A stretch of DNA of 64,000 nucleotides from Blautia wexlerae DSM 19850 (GCF_025148125.1 NZ_CP102267.1:447001-511000), one strand, 5' to 3'; shown: positions 20,222-30,325, counted from the stretch's first letter. Notes: generated by a model from the letters alone, not told the origin. A program made the numbers and translations.

Positions 20222-21940
20222 ACTTAAATGAAAAACTAAATTCCGGTTTTGGGCCAAATGCAAGAGTAAATTCCATATAGGTCGAAGTTACTTTTGCACA
20301 CATATTTGCCATATTGTCTTTGATAATCATTACTCCGTATAATGTACTTGCAGCTGATTGCCTGCCTGTGCAGATTGGAGATAATTATGAAAAATAAAGG
20401 CAATCAGAAACATTTAACATTTGAACAGCGTGTTGATATCGAGAAAGGTCTTACTGAGAATAAAAGCTTCACTGAAATTGGACGGATTATTGGTAAAAAT
20501 CCATCTACCATATCAAAGGAAGTACGTCTCCACGCACATACAAAAGAACGTCCGGATTCAGGTTACACTCACCCGCCATGTATTCATCGCAAGAACTGTA
20601 AGGTGACATGCTTGTGTGATAAGATGTGTGGCATTCATTGTAAGCTTTGCAGAAAACCATCCTTTCGCTGCACTGATATATGTCCCGCATATGAGACAGC
20701 TGAATGTGAGAAACTGAATAAACCTCCCTACGTATGTAATGGCTGTGGTAAAAAGACCCATTGTCTTATGTCCAGAAAGTTTTATTCATCCAAATATGCC
20801 CATGATGAGTACCGTAGCGTGCTAGTCGATTGCAGAGTCGGCATTAACCAGACTCCGGAAAGCATTCAATCCATGAATGATTTATTGGTTCCATTGATCA
20901 AGGAGAAGCATCAGTCCATCGGTCATATTTATGCTACTCATGCAGAAGAATTGGGTTGCTCCAGAAGAACACTTTACTCCTACATCAATGATTGTGTATT
21001 CGATGTCCGCAATGGTGACTTAAGACGTTCTGTACGTTATAAGAAACGCAAGAAACCTACACAGACCAGTGCAAAAGATCGTTCTTATCGTCAAGGTCAT
21101 AACTACGAAAATTTCCAGAATTATATGAAAGATCATCCAGATATAAATGTTGTGGAAATGGACTGCGTGGAAGGAATGAAAGGCGAAAGCTGCGCCCTCT
21201 TGACCTTTACATTCCGCAACTGCAATCTTATGCTTATGTTCCTGTTGGAATATCAAGACCAGGAATGCGTGTTAGAGGTCTTTGTATGGCTTGAAACAGT
21301 GTTAGGACAGGATGCATTCAAAAAGCTTTTTCCGGTGATCCTCACGGATGGAGGTTCAGAATTCTCAGCTCGTGAAGAGATGGAGAAATTCTGTGACGGA
21401 AGTAAAAGCACGACGGTCTTTTACTGTGATCCATACAGCTTTTGGCAAAAAGGTGCCTGCGAAAAGAACCACGAGTATATCCGCTACATCCGTCCGAAAG
21501 GGAGTTCATTCGCTGATTTAAATGACGAGAAAGTCAGACTTATGATGAATCACATAAACAACGAAAAAAGAGACAGTCTTAATGGACATAGCCCATATGA
21601 ACTCTCTCTTTTACTCTTGGACAACAAACTGCACAAAGCATTAGGATTAAAGGCAATCGCACCTGATGATGTTATGCTTAGTCCAAAACTTATAAAATAA
21701 AATAGTAAAGCACAGGCAGATTTCACTGCACCAGAATTTAGTCTTGCACATAAGGCATGTGGAATTTAGTCTCGCACACTATTTTCAGATGCCCGGTTAG
21801 TATGCATAAAAACATAAATCATGAGTGCTTACAGGTTTATTATAAGACAAAAAAATAGAATTGTTAAGGTGCATTACAGAATTTAATCCCGCATAGTTAC
21901 TGAGATAATCCACAGCTGGAATTTAGTTTTTCATTTAAGT
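20222..21940 (+). mobile_element. IS30-family insertion sequence, copy 2
   Basis: 1719 bp bounded by perfect inverted repeats of at least 23 bp (ACTTAAATGAAAAACTAAAT... at the left, complement at the right). AAT on both sides is a possible 3-bp target duplication. Nearly identical in sequence and equal in length to the copy at 34362-36080, in the same orientation. Confidence 0.9.
20387..21700 (+). CDS. IS30-family transposase (intact)
   Basis: 437 residues. Helix-turn-helix at about 20-45 (SFTEIGRIIGKNPSTISKEVRLH), cysteine-rich zinc-binding-like region (about 60-125: CxxxCxCxxxC and CNGCGKKTHC) and DDE core with D in VVEMDCVEG, D in VILTDGGSEF and E in GACEKNHEYIR. The chosen ATG follows TTGGAG. 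This is the only intact copy of this transposase type in the window and would be able to mobilise the broken copy at 34.4 kb. Confidence 0.93.
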   Translation: MKNKGNQKHLTFEQRVDIEKGLTENKSFTEIGRIIGKNPSTISKEVRLHAHTKERPDSGYTHPPCIHRKNCKVTCLCDKMCGIHCKLCRKPSFRCTDICPAYETAECEKLNKPPYVCNGCGKKTHCLMSRKFYSSKYAHDEYRSVLVDCRVGINQTPESIQSMNDLLVPLIKEKHQSIGHIYATHAEELGCSRRTLYSYINDCVFDVRNGDLRRSVRYKKRKKPTQTSAKDRSYRQGHNYENFQNYMKDHPDINVVEMDCVEGMKGESCALLTFTFRNCNLMLMFLLEYQDQECVLEVFVWLETVLGQDAFKKLFPVILTDGGSEFSAREEMEKFCDGSKSTTVFYCDPYSFWQKGACEKNHEYIRYIRPKGSSFADLNDEKVRLMMNHINNEKRDSLNGHSPYELSLLLLDNKLHKALGLKAIAPDDVMLSPKLIK

Positions 21941-21997
21941 AATAAGTAAAGAAACAGGTGGCTCTTCATGTGATTAGCAGAGAATGGGGGATGCTGT

Positions 21998-22390
21998 ATG
22001 CCAAAGGTGATGCAGGATTTAATTGAACAGTACATAGAGGCTGTTAAAAAGATTTATGGATCTCATGTACGTCAAATTATCTTGTACGGTTCTTATGCAA
22101 GAGGGGATTTTCGCTCGGATTTAGATGTGGATATCATGATTCTGCTTGATTTATCTGATTTGGAATTAAAGGCATATGGACAGCAGCTTTCTTATATGAC
22201 GTATGATTTTAATATGGATCATGATCTGGATATTAAGCCGATTGCAAAAAGCGAAGCGCATTTTAACAAATGGATTGTGAATTATCCATTTTATGCCAAT
22301 ATTCATAGGGAAGGAGTAGTTTTGTATGGAGCAGCTTCAGCGGTAGAAAATGCAGTTGAAGTGCAGGTAGCGATCATCTCAAAACACTAG
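21998..22390 (+). CDS. Minimal nucleotidyltransferase (MNT-like), lone
   Basis: 130 residues. The motif LYGSYARGDFRSDLDVDIMI (about 28-47) is the GSxxRG...SDxD active site of polymerase-beta-type minimal nucleotidyltransferases, which act as antitoxins of HEPN toxins by AMP-ylating them. No HEPN gene follows, and the last 20 residues (after VVLYG) look unlike the family, so the gene may have lost its partner and its natural end. GGGGGA precedes the ATG. It is the first gene inside the IS30-bracketed segment. Confidence 0.75.
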   Translation: MPKVMQDLIEQYIEAVKKIYGSHVRQIILYGSYARGDFRSDLDVDIMILLDLSDLELKAYGQQLSYMTYDFNMDHDLDIKPIAKSEAHFNKWIVNYPFYANIHREGVVLYGAASAVENAVEVQVAIISKH

Positions 22391-22440
22391 GAGTGCATCA
22401 TCAAGGGCTATGTCATGGACGGTGAACTCTTGAAAGAGTC

Positions 22441-22474
22441 GGCCGTTATGCTTTTGCATAGCGGCCGTTTTAAA
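22441..22474 (+). terminator. Rho-independent terminator
   Basis: GGCCGTTATGC pairs with GCATAGCGGCC (one G-T pair) around TTTT, followed by GTTTTAAAA. It ends the nucleotidyltransferase transcript and could also serve the convergent response regulator gene. Confidence 0.7.
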
Positions 22475-22514
22475 ACGCATTTATGATCGTTGACGGGCGC
22501 AAACAAACAGTATC

Positions 22515-24083
22515 TTATTTTCTTTCAGTAACACTTGATAAATAAAAATCACGATAATCTCTAGGCGTGAGGTTTGTACATTTCTTAAAAATACTACTAA
22601 AGTACTGAGGCTCGTTAAAACCAACAGAATAGGCGATATCAGCAATTCGCATTTTCGGATTTTTGAGTAGCTCAATAGATTTCGAAATTCGTATTTCATT
22701 GACAATATCTGTAAAATTTTTCCCGGTCTCGCCAGTTATTAAGGAGCTTAAGTATGAAGGAGAGAGGAAAACAGATTTTGCTACAGTAGATAGCGACAAT
22801 TGTTCCATGTAATGATTCGAAATATAGTCGGTAATTTTATTTACAATGTCTTGCTTTGTACTGGTTTTGATTGAGCGAAAATCGCTAAGGTCAATTATCA
22901 TATTTACAAATATATCTTTTAACATTTCAAGTGTATCACATCGGATGACTTTTTGAAAATTGGCATATTTTTCAAAAAGCAGAGCAGTCTGTTGTTTATC
23001 AGATCCGATAATGCTATTAATAGATAGAACAGATAATACAATGAAAGAACTTTTTATTAAGGATACATTTTTATTAAATACAGATACCCATTCATAAAAT
23101 AATGAAGAAGCCTGCTGATGTAAATACACTCCTTGATAAGTTGCTATAGATGTTTCTATTTTTTTTTGATAAAGATATAAAGTATGGTAGTCGGTATAAC
23201 CTAACTCGTCTTCACTATTTTGATCTAGAAAAAAATGGATACATTGATTCCCTGTGAAGAATTGTTTTCCGAGAGCACGTAGACTTTCGGTATATGCAGT
23301 ATGCAATGCCTCATAATTTGAGTGTAGGTTACTAATACCAACAGATACTGTTGTATGAAAAAATTGATAAATTCTATCTTGCAGTTGTTTCATTAATGAT
23401 TGTAATTCTTGAGTTTGTGTGCTCATTCTGCCTACAATAATCAGGACATAATGTAGTCCGCTGGCTTTTACTGAGATATAATGATTAAACTGAATAATAG
23501 ATTCACAAAATTTTGCGAGATTGTGGATCCGGAAAATATCATGCTCTTGATTGTCATCAAATTGAAAAGCGCACACTCGGAATTGCTTGAGAGAATCAAG
23601 CAGTTGTAAGATTCTAGGTGAAAAATCTATACTACTATAGACGTGACCACTCAATAAATTGCTCAGAATATAGTCTTGCTGATTTTCAATTTGCTGTTGC
23701 TCTTGTGAGGCGAGTATTGTATTTATTATTTTTTCGAGATGATTTTCCAATTCTTTATAATTTACAGGTTTAAGCAAAAAAACGGCTGCTCCAAGATTTA
23801 ATGCATCACAAGCATACTCAAAATTTCTATGACCGGTAAGGATAATAAATTGAGTATTCGGATATTTTTCTTTCAAATAACGAAGAAAAGTGATGCCATC
23901 AATTCCGGGCATGACGATATCTGATATTACTATGTCTGGAGGAGTAGATAGACTATACTCTAGAGCTTGAATACCATTTTGTGCTAATCCAATAATTTCA
24001 CAACCCATATTTTCCCATGAAAAAGCATTTGAGATACTGTATAAGATCCCTTCTTCGTCTTCTGCAATTAATACCTTAATCAT
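22515..24083 (-). CDS. YesN-like response regulator, REC + AraC-type DNA-binding domain
   Basis: 522 residues. The receiver domain (1-120) has the acidic pair in AEDEE, the phospho-acceptor D55 (VISDIVMPG) and K in LLKPVN. A long linker of unknown fold follows. The C-terminal 100 residues are an AraC-type double helix-turn-helix (VAKSVFLSPSYLSSLITGETGKNF, IADIAYSVGFNEPQYFSSIFKK). It pairs with the sensor kinase whose 3' end it overlaps by 8 bases, and probably activates the divergent sugar transporter genes. Confidence 0.92.
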   Translation of the reverse strand: MIKVLIAEDEEGILYSISNAFSWENMGCEIIGLAQNGIQALEYSLSTPPDIVISDIVMPGIDGITFLRYLKEKYPNTQFIILTGHRNFEYACDALNLGAAVFLLKPVNYKELENHLEKIINTILASQEQQQIENQQDYILSNLLSGHVYSSIDFSPRILQLLDSLKQFRVCAFQFDDNQEHDIFRIHNLAKFCESIIQFNHYISVKASGLHYVLIIVGRMSTQTQELQSLMKQLQDRIYQFFHTTVSVGISNLHSNYEALHTAYTESLRALGKQFFTGNQCIHFFLDQNSEDELGYTDYHTLYLYQKKIETSIATYQGVYLHQQASSLFYEWVSVFNKNVSLIKSSFIVLSVLSINSIIGSDKQQTALLFEKYANFQKVIRCDTLEMLKDIFVNMIIDLSDFRSIKTSTKQDIVNKITDYISNHYMEQLSLSTVAKSVFLSPSYLSSLITGETGKNFTDIVNEIRISKSIELLKNPKMRIADIAYSVGFNEPQYFSSIFKKCTNLTPRDYRDFYLSSVTERK

Positions 24084-25875
24084 TAGTATTCTCCTTAGAA
24101 GCTATTGATGTCTGATATGGAATTCGTAATTCAACACGTGTTCCGAAAGAAAGCTGACTAGTTATTGTAAAACCATAATTTTTCCCATATAGAAGCTCTA
24201 ACCTGGTTTTTATGTTAGATAAGGCAATATGGTGCCCGTTTTTATTTGGATTATCAATAGATGTAGCTGGTGAATCTAAAGAACGTATATTTTGTAGTAC
24301 TTTATTGTCTATACCAACTCCGTCATCTTCAATGATACAAAGTAAATCCTGATCGCATTGTTCAACCGAAATAGATACTACACCGGGTGTTGGCTTTGGA
24401 GCTAATCCATGGTTAATTGAGTTTTCTAAAAAAGGTTGAATGATCAGTTTTGGTATAATACAGTCAAGAAGATGCTCTGGAATAGAAGTGTGTATGGCTA
24501 TTTTGTTATTATACTTGCAACGAATAATTAACGTATATTGTTTAATATATTCCATTTCATCACGAAGAGTATAGACTTTATTTTCATTAGAATATAAATC
24601 TGTTTGCAGCATATAACTTAAGCTGGAAATCATATCACAAACTGGATAAGCCTCATATTCGTATGCCTTCCAACTGATTAGTTGAAGGGTGTTAAAAAGA
24701 AAATGAGGATTCATTTGTGATTGAAGATTTTTTAGCTGTGCTTCTTTTTGTGCAAGCTGAACTTTATAGACTGTATTAATCAGCATATCAAGCTTTTTGC
24801 TCATTTTATTAAAGCCATGATTTATTAGTGAATATTCTTTCATAAATGATGTTTCTGGAAGAACGAACTTAAAATTTTCGTGGGCTATCTCTTTTAATGC
24901 TTTAGTAAGATCATAAAGCGGAGCAGTAATGATTCTGGAAAACATATATATGGATATAAAAGAAAACAGAATCAAAAGAAGAGCAAGGATATAGAATCTG
25001 GTTGAAATTTGGCGAAAACCAGATAGTAATTTATTATGATCAATTTGTATAACGGTAACCCATTTATCATAGGAAATTGCAGGTACAGCACTGCGCATAT
25101 CAGCATAACTATATAACTTACCAGCGCTTGAATATGATCCACAGGCATTGGTTGATAGCTCAAAGCCATCGAATACATTGCCCAATAGACTAATATCCGT
25201 AGAACAGATGATTTGCCTGTTTTCATTAAGAATATACATGCAATCTGCATTAATAATGTTAAGATTTTGAAACTTGTCTAATAAGAAAGACTGAGACAAT
25301 CGGATTACAACAATTCCTTCTAAGGAATAGTCAGTATAATTATATATGCACATTGAAAGTTCTAAACATTCTTCCTTTTGGTTGTATGGGAGCCAGTTTA
25401 GATTAGTTGGATAAATCAGAGCATTTCTATAATAAGGACTGGTTTGAATGTCGCTTAGTGATGTGTTTTTATAACCATAATGAAGACTGCCTTTTTTATG
25501 AAGCAAATATAAGTCTAGGCCTTCCAGATAGTATGCATCAAGACTATTTACCTGAAAATAACTTTCGATAATATTTTGAAAAGAGTATTGGAAATCATCA
25601 GTACTCTCATTTGAGATAATAAAATTACGAATTTCAGGATCATCTATTAGGTTTTTTACTTTTGTTTCGAATTGATGCAACGATTGGGATATACCAAGAT
25701 TTGTTTGACGTATAATGTTCTGGCTATAATTTTCGGCTTGTGCTGAAAATAAAGCAGAATACCTTATTGAGGGAAATATAAATAGAAGGATAGTGATTAA
25801 TGTGATTGCTATTATGCAGGGAATGATGATTGAACTTTTGAAATCAAGTTGCCATTGTGATTTATTAAGCTTCAT
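24076..25875 (-). CDS. YesM-like sensor histidine kinase
   Basis: 599 residues from the ATG at 25875, which has AGGAGG seven bases upstream; an earlier in-frame ATG at 25971 has no such site. Transmembrane segment 1 at about 15-38, an extracellular sensing domain of about 240 residues, a second membrane segment near 285-305, a HAMP-like region, a His_kinase block (LKNLQSQMNPHFLFNTLQ, phospho-acceptor H before FLFN) and an HATPase_c domain (NSINHGL, IEDDGVGID). Kinases of this type are usually located next to carbohydrate ABC transporters and sense sugars or binding-protein complexes. Confidence 0.92.
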   Translation of the reverse strand: MKLNKSQWQLDFKSSIIIPCIIAITLITILLFIFPSIRYSALFSAQAENYSQNIIRQTNLGISQSLHQFETKVKNLIDDPEIRNFIISNESTDDFQYSFQNIIESYFQVNSLDAYYLEGLDLYLLHKKGSLHYGYKNTSLSDIQTSPYYRNALIYPTNLNWLPYNQKEECLELSMCIYNYTDYSLEGIVVIRLSQSFLLDKFQNLNIINADCMYILNENRQIICSTDISLLGNVFDGFELSTNACGSYSSAGKLYSYADMRSAVPAISYDKWVTVIQIDHNKLLSGFRQISTRFYILALLLILFSFISIYMFSRIITAPLYDLTKALKEIAHENFKFVLPETSFMKEYSLINHGFNKMSKKLDMLINTVYKVQLAQKEAQLKNLQSQMNPHFLFNTLQLISWKAYEYEAYPVCDMISSLSYMLQTDLYSNENKVYTLRDEMEYIKQYTLIIRCKYNNKIAIHTSIPEHLLDCIIPKLIIQPFLENSINHGLAPKPTPGVVSISVEQCDQDLLCIIEDDGVGIDNKVLQNIRSLDSPATSIDNPNKNGHHIALSNIKTRLELLYGKNYGFTITSQLSFGTRVELRIPYQTSIASKENTND

Positions 25876-26255
25876 ATGTCGCCTCCTGTTGTCATGCCTC
25901 ATCCTATAAGTAGCGAAGCGGATTGTGAATATCCGCTTTGACTTAAATGTATGTGGGTTTTCTAAAATCATTCAATTGTTACGATTATAGTATAAAATAC
26001 CGTATGCGTCAATGATATAAATAAAAAACAACGAAAATATGCACAAAAATAAAATGGAATACACAAGAAAAACAATCAAAATGTATAAAATAATACGATT
26101 TAATCTATATCGTAAGATTTTATAAATTATATGAGTAAGATATTGGATTTTAATTTATAGTTGGGCAAAGTATAATGTACCTATCAGAAAAAAGAACAGC
26201 AGGAGGTATTAAGAAGATACAAACATAAAATGTAAGAAAAAGTGAACGTGAACTA
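25876..26255. promoter_or_regulatory. Divergent A/T-rich control region of the sugar locus
   Basis: About 380 bases without a gene between the kinase gene and the IS5 element. It holds an imperfect palindrome TACGAT-N9-ATCGTA (26094-26114), a TATAAT box at 26171-26176 facing the transporter genes, and an AGGAGG at about 26201 that no longer has a start codon next to it. It is probably the control region of the two-component and transporter operons, now separated from the latter by the IS. Confidence 0.45.
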
Positions 26256-27135
26256 GAGCGTGTCTGAAAAATAAAAATTGCACAAAACGCATGTTTTATT
26301 TCCCTTTTTCATGATAAAATAAAGAAAAAGGGGTGTTCACTATGTTGAGACGATATGAGTTGACTGATGAAGAATGGCTTCGCATTGAACCTTTATTACC
26401 TCCTGAAAATACTGGAAAACAAGGACGTCCAAGGAAAGACAATCGTATCATTATGAATGGAATTGTATGGCTTGCACGTAGTGGGGCACCTTGGCGCGAT
26501 CTTCCTGAACGTTATGGTTCATGGAAAACTGTCTATAGCCGATTCCGAAAATGGATCGATGATGGTATCCTTGATAATATTTTCCGTATTTTAAGTCTTG
26601 AAGCAGAATTGGAAGAATTATCCATTGATGCTTCTATTATCCAGGCGCACCAAAGATAGTGCCGGTGCAAAAAAGGGGGCCTTCAAATGAAATCGGGCAT
26701 AGTCGTGGAGGAGCCAAGCACCAAAATCCATGCGGTAGTAGATGCCTATGGATATCCAGTTTATTTAATGATCAGTGAGGGACAGCGTAATGATATCAAT
26801 TATGCAATCCCTTTGCTCGATCAAATTGAAATAAACGGAAGCAATGTGTTAGCTGACCGAGGATATGACAGTAATAAATTGCTTGATTATGTGTACGCAC
26901 GCGGTGGAGAGCCAACCATTCCATCCCGAAAGGGAGCTAAATTTGAACGTCATTGTGATTGGTGGTTATACAAAGAACGCCATTTAGTAGAAAAGTATTT
27001 TCTGAAATTAAAAGCATTCCGACGAATCGCTACACGTTATGACAAATTAGCTGCAACCTACTTGGGATTTATTTGTATCGCCTCAATATTAATTTGGTTA
27101 AAATAAACAATTTAAAATGTTTTTCAGACACGCTC
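26256..27135 (+). mobile_element. IS5-family (IS427-like) insertion sequence, transposase broken
   Basis: 880 bp with ends GAGCGTGTCTGAAAAA and its complement TTTTTCAGACACGCTC, flanked by TA on both sides (26254-26255 and 27136-27137). The same ends and TA target are seen in the small element at 60308-60467. Confidence 0.85.
26342..27106 (+). pseudogene. IS5-family transposase, frameshifted
   Basis: The N-terminal part (MLRRYELTDEEWLRIEPLLP..., GIVWLARSGAPWRDLPERYGSW) runs in one frame to a stop at about 26657. A SAGAKKGAFK-like piece then continues in a second frame, a GHSRGGA-like piece in another, and STKIHAVVDAYG... to the end (RIATRYDKLAATYLGFICIASILIWL) in a further one. A single programmed frameshift, known in this group, could explain one change. 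Three changes within 26640-26730 suggest decay. The DDE residues are split between frames. Confidence 0.85.
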
Positions 27136-27176
27136 TAGTAGAGAGAAAAACAAAAATTATTATTGGGAGGCGTAAC

Positions 27177-28490
27177 ATGAAGAACTTATTAAAAACAACG
27201 GTATGTTTCACAACTATGTCTTTGACAGCGATATTATTACCAATGAATGTGATGGCAAATGAAGGAGAGGCCAAAACAATCACCATAGCCTGGACTAATA
27301 TTATGGAAAGTCAGCAGGAAATATGGGAAAAATACATTTTTGAGCCGTTTGAAGAAAAACATCCTGAAGTAACAATTGATTTTCAGTGTCTGCCGGATCT
27401 TCAGAATACAGTTCGAGTTCAGGTTGCAGCAGGAGCAGGCCCTGACATGTTCTATATGGATAGTGTTGATATTCCGGATTATGCTTCTACTAATCGTATT
27501 CTTAGTCTTGAGAATTATAGGAAAGAATATAATTTAGATGACAGCATGTATGACTGGGCGATTCGTTCTTGTCTTTACGAAGATGAAATGTATGCGTTAC
27601 CAGCATCTGTCGAAGCGACTGCAATGACATACAATAAGAATCTTTTGGATCAATTAGGAAAAGATGTTCCTACCAACAGAGAGGAATTTGTGGATGTATG
27701 TAATGCGGCTCTGGAAGCTGGTTTGATTCCTGTTTCGTTTGGATATTCCGGGGCAAATCTTTTGCTGACCTGGCCATATGAACATTATCTTACGTGCTAT
27801 GCAGGCGGAGAGAAGACAGCTCAGCTCTTAAAGGGTGAAATTACATTTGATGATCCGGATATTAAAGGTGCATTTGAGTTATTGAAAGCCGACTGGGATG
27901 CAGGGTATATCAATGACAAAAAGAGTGGAGCTATAACAAATGATGAGGCCAGAATATTATTTGCAAATCAGAAGGCGGTATTTAACTATGAAGGACCATG
28001 GCTGATTCTGGCAGATGGTGCGGCTAAGACATGGGATTTTGAATGGGGACAGTGTGCATGGCCATCTATGAAAGACGGTACACCGGCTGGATCAGCAATT
28101 ACTCTTGGTGAAGCGATTGGTATTAATGCAAATTCACAGGTTTCTGATTTGTGCATGGAAATGATGATGGATTTTTATAGCAATGAAGAATTAATGGCTC
28201 AGGCTGTTGCAGAAGGATTTTCAACACCGGCAGTGCCAATTGATTCTGCTGCTTATCCGGAAGATATGGATGAAAATATAAGAAAAGCACTTGATGCACA
28301 AAATGAAAATATGAATCTTGAAACAGTTGGATATGCGCCATGGGGATTTTTCCCTGCCAAAACAACAACCTTCCTTGATGATAATCTGGATAAGGTATTT
28401 TATGACAAAATGGATTTAGATACCTTTATTGATAAGGCAAACGAAACAATCGCTGAAGATTTCGCAGATGGTTATGTGTTTGCAGGTTAA
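27177..28490 (+). CDS. Sugar ABC transporter substrate-binding protein
   Basis: 437 residues, extracellular solute-binding protein family 1. The signal peptide (about 1-27, ending VMA) is of the ordinary type; I see no lipobox cysteine, which is unusual for a Gram-positive binding protein. Mature-protein motifs such as AAGAGPDMFYMDS and EAIGINANS fit oligosaccharide or sugar binders. TTGGGAGGCG precedes the ATG. The IS5 element ends only 41 bases upstream of the start, so expression must come from the IS or read through it. Two permease genes follow; the ATPase is not in the locus and may be a shared MsmK-type protein. Confidence 0.92.
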   Translation: MKNLLKTTVCFTTMSLTAILLPMNVMANEGEAKTITIAWTNIMESQQEIWEKYIFEPFEEKHPEVTIDFQCLPDLQNTVRVQVAAGAGPDMFYMDSVDIPDYASTNRILSLENYRKEYNLDDSMYDWAIRSCLYEDEMYALPASVEATAMTYNKNLLDQLGKDVPTNREEFVDVCNAALEAGLIPVSFGYSGANLLLTWPYEHYLTCYAGGEKTAQLLKGEITFDDPDIKGAFELLKADWDAGYINDKKSGAITNDEARILFANQKAVFNYEGPWLILADGAAKTWDFEWGQCAWPSMKDGTPAGSAITLGEAIGINANSQVSDLCMEMMMDFYSNEELMAQAVAEGFSTPAVPIDSAAYPEDMDENIRKALDAQNENMNLETVGYAPWGFFPAKTTTFLDDNLDKVFYDKMDLDTFIDKANETIAEDFADGYVFAG

Positions 28491-28524
28491 GTAAATCAAA
28501 AAGAACTGTGTAAGTAGGTTCTTT

Positions 28525-28588
28525 CTAAGGCTTCACACTGTTATAAAACATTAAACGCTTATAGTATGTGTGAAGTCTTAGTTCTTTT
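28525..28588 (+). terminator. Stem-loop between binding protein and permease genes
   Basis: CTAAGGCTTCACAC pairs with GTGTGAAGTCTTAG (one mismatch) around a large A/T-rich loop, followed by TTCTTTT. Such structures stabilise the binding-protein mRNA and reduce read-through to permease genes. Confidence 0.65.
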
Positions 28589-28604
28589 ATAAGGGAGGAA
28601 TAAA

Positions 28605-29480
28605 ATGTCATACAATACGAGGAAAAAGTTAAAAGGTACATTTTTTATTCTGCCAGCTTTTTTAATACATGTGATTGTAATTGTAATTCCGGCATTATCC
28701 ATGATTTATTATGCATTCACAAAATGGAATGGATTATCAGAACCAGTGTTCATTGGTCTTGATAATTTCAAGAGAATGCTTAAAGATTATGATTTCTTAT
28801 TTGCAATGAAAAATAATTTGATTTGGATGGCAATTTTCCTGATCGTTCCTTTTATCCTTGGACTGGGAATGGCCTTAGTATTTACCAAGATAGGAAAAGT
28901 GCAAATGATTTTTAGGACACTCTGCTTTCTTCCATATGTTATAAGCGCAACAGTGTCTGGAAAAATTTTTTCCATATTCTATAGCCCATATTCTGGTTTA
29001 GGATCAATATTTGAAAAATTGGGAATAAAAGCATTGGCAGGATTTGCACCACTTGGAAATGAAAAACAGGCACTTTATGCAGCGGCATTTGTTGATAACT
29101 GGCACTGGTGGGGGTTTGTTCTTGTTTTAATGTTGTCTGCGTTACATCAGGTGGATACTTCGTTATATGAAGTAGCTAAAACAGAGGGCGCAAATGCATG
29201 GCAAACTTTGATACACGTTACAATCCCGCAGATTAAGCCTACAATAATATCGTATTTTGTGTTTGTTATTATTGCAGCATTTACTACCTTTGATTATGTG
29301 TGGATTATGACGCAGGGGGGACCAGCCGGTTCAACAGAGGTGTTTGCTACTAGAATATATAAAACCACTTTTATTAATTATGATGCGGGTTATGGTGCAG
29401 CGATGAGTTTATCGGTTTGTATATTGGCACTGAGTGTATATTTCGTTTTAAAATTCATTCAAAAAAGGGGGCGTGAATAG
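28605..29480 (+). CDS. Sugar ABC transporter permease (MalF/UgpA type)
   Basis: 291 residues, six predicted membrane helices. The EAA loop is visible as YEVAKTEGANAWQTLIHVTIPQIKP, which contacts the ATPase. GGGAGGAATAAA precedes the ATG. Its N-terminal MSYNTRKKLKGTFFILPAFLIHV is typical of carbohydrate permease 1 subunits. Confidence 0.95.
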   Translation: MSYNTRKKLKGTFFILPAFLIHVIVIVIPALSMIYYAFTKWNGLSEPVFIGLDNFKRMLKDYDFLFAMKNNLIWMAIFLIVPFILGLGMALVFTKIGKVQMIFRTLCFLPYVISATVSGKIFSIFYSPYSGLGSIFEKLGIKALAGFAPLGNEKQALYAAAFVDNWHWWGFVLVLMLSALHQVDTSLYEVAKTEGANAWQTLIHVTIPQIKPTIISYFVFVIIAAFTTFDYVWIMTQGGPAGSTEVFATRIYKTTFINYDAGYGAAMSLSVCILALSVYFVLKFIQKRGRE

Positions 29481-29482
29481 AA

Positions 29483-30319
29483 ATGACAATGCAGAAACGC
29501 AAAAAAATGACTCTTTATATGAAGGTTTTTTTCGCAGCGTTAATATCCTTGATTCAGATTATGCCGATTGTTGTGGTGGTTGTGAATTCGTTTAGAGGAA
29601 ACGACGAAATATCAAAGCTTATGCTGGGGTTTCCAACAAAATTTCATTTTGAAAACTATGCTGTTGCTTGGACTAGAGGGGGATATGCATATGCTTATGC
29701 AAGCAGTCTGATTATAGGTTTTGGAACTGCGTTCAGTGTGGTGTTGCTTGTTGGCCTGGCCGTTTATGGATTGTATAAGACAGATTGTTTTTTTAAGGAA
29801 TTTTTTAAGTCATATTTTGTTGCGGGACTTGCGATTCCAACGTTTGCTGTAATTGTACCACTGTTTTTTTTCTTTTATAAAATTAATCTGATTAACACCC
29901 ATATTGGAATGATTTTAATATATATAGGGATCAATATTCCATTTAACTTCACCTTTATGTCTGCATTTTTTGAGGGAATGTCAAAAGAACTGGATGAAGC
30001 GGCCCGCATTGACGGAGCATCAGAAATGCAAAATTTGTGGCATATTGTTGTTCCTCTTGCGAAACCTATCATGACAAGTGTTATGTTAATCGTATTTGTG
30101 AATACGTGGAACGAGTTTCTTTTTTCCAATACCTTTTTACAAAAAGAAGAAATGCGAACGGTATCTTTGCGCTTCTTTAACTTTGTAGGAAAAAACGGAG
30201 CAGATTATGGTTATATTTACGCAGCAGCTATTATTTCAATACTTCCAATCATTATAATATACTTTTTGATGCAGGATTCATTTGTAGAAGGAATGACAAC
30301 AGGAAGCGTGAAGGGATAA
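29483..30319 (+). CDS. Sugar ABC transporter permease (MalG/UgpE type)
   Basis: 278 residues, six membrane helices, EAA loop as LDEAARIDGASEMQNLWHIVVPLAKP and the C-terminal end FVEGMTTGSVKG that is characteristic of MalG-like subunits. It starts 2 bases after the first permease gene; a G-run lies about 12 bases upstream. Confidence 0.95.
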   Translation: MTMQKRKKMTLYMKVFFAALISLIQIMPIVVVVVNSFRGNDEISKLMLGFPTKFHFENYAVAWTRGGYAYAYASSLIIGFGTAFSVVLLVGLAVYGLYKTDCFFKEFFKSYFVAGLAIPTFAVIVPLFFFFYKINLINTHIGMILIYIGINIPFNFTFMSAFFEGMSKELDEAARIDGASEMQNLWHIVVPLAKPIMTSVMLIVFVNTWNEFLFSNTFLQKEEMRTVSLRFFNFVGKNGADYGYIYAAAIISILPIIIIYFLMQDSFVEGMTTGSVKG

Positions 30320-30325
30320 AAGATT

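Noticed and set aside
26640..26730. Normal programmed frameshift of IS5/IS427 transposase
   Set aside because: At least three frame changes are needed to follow the protein, more than a programmed event would explain.
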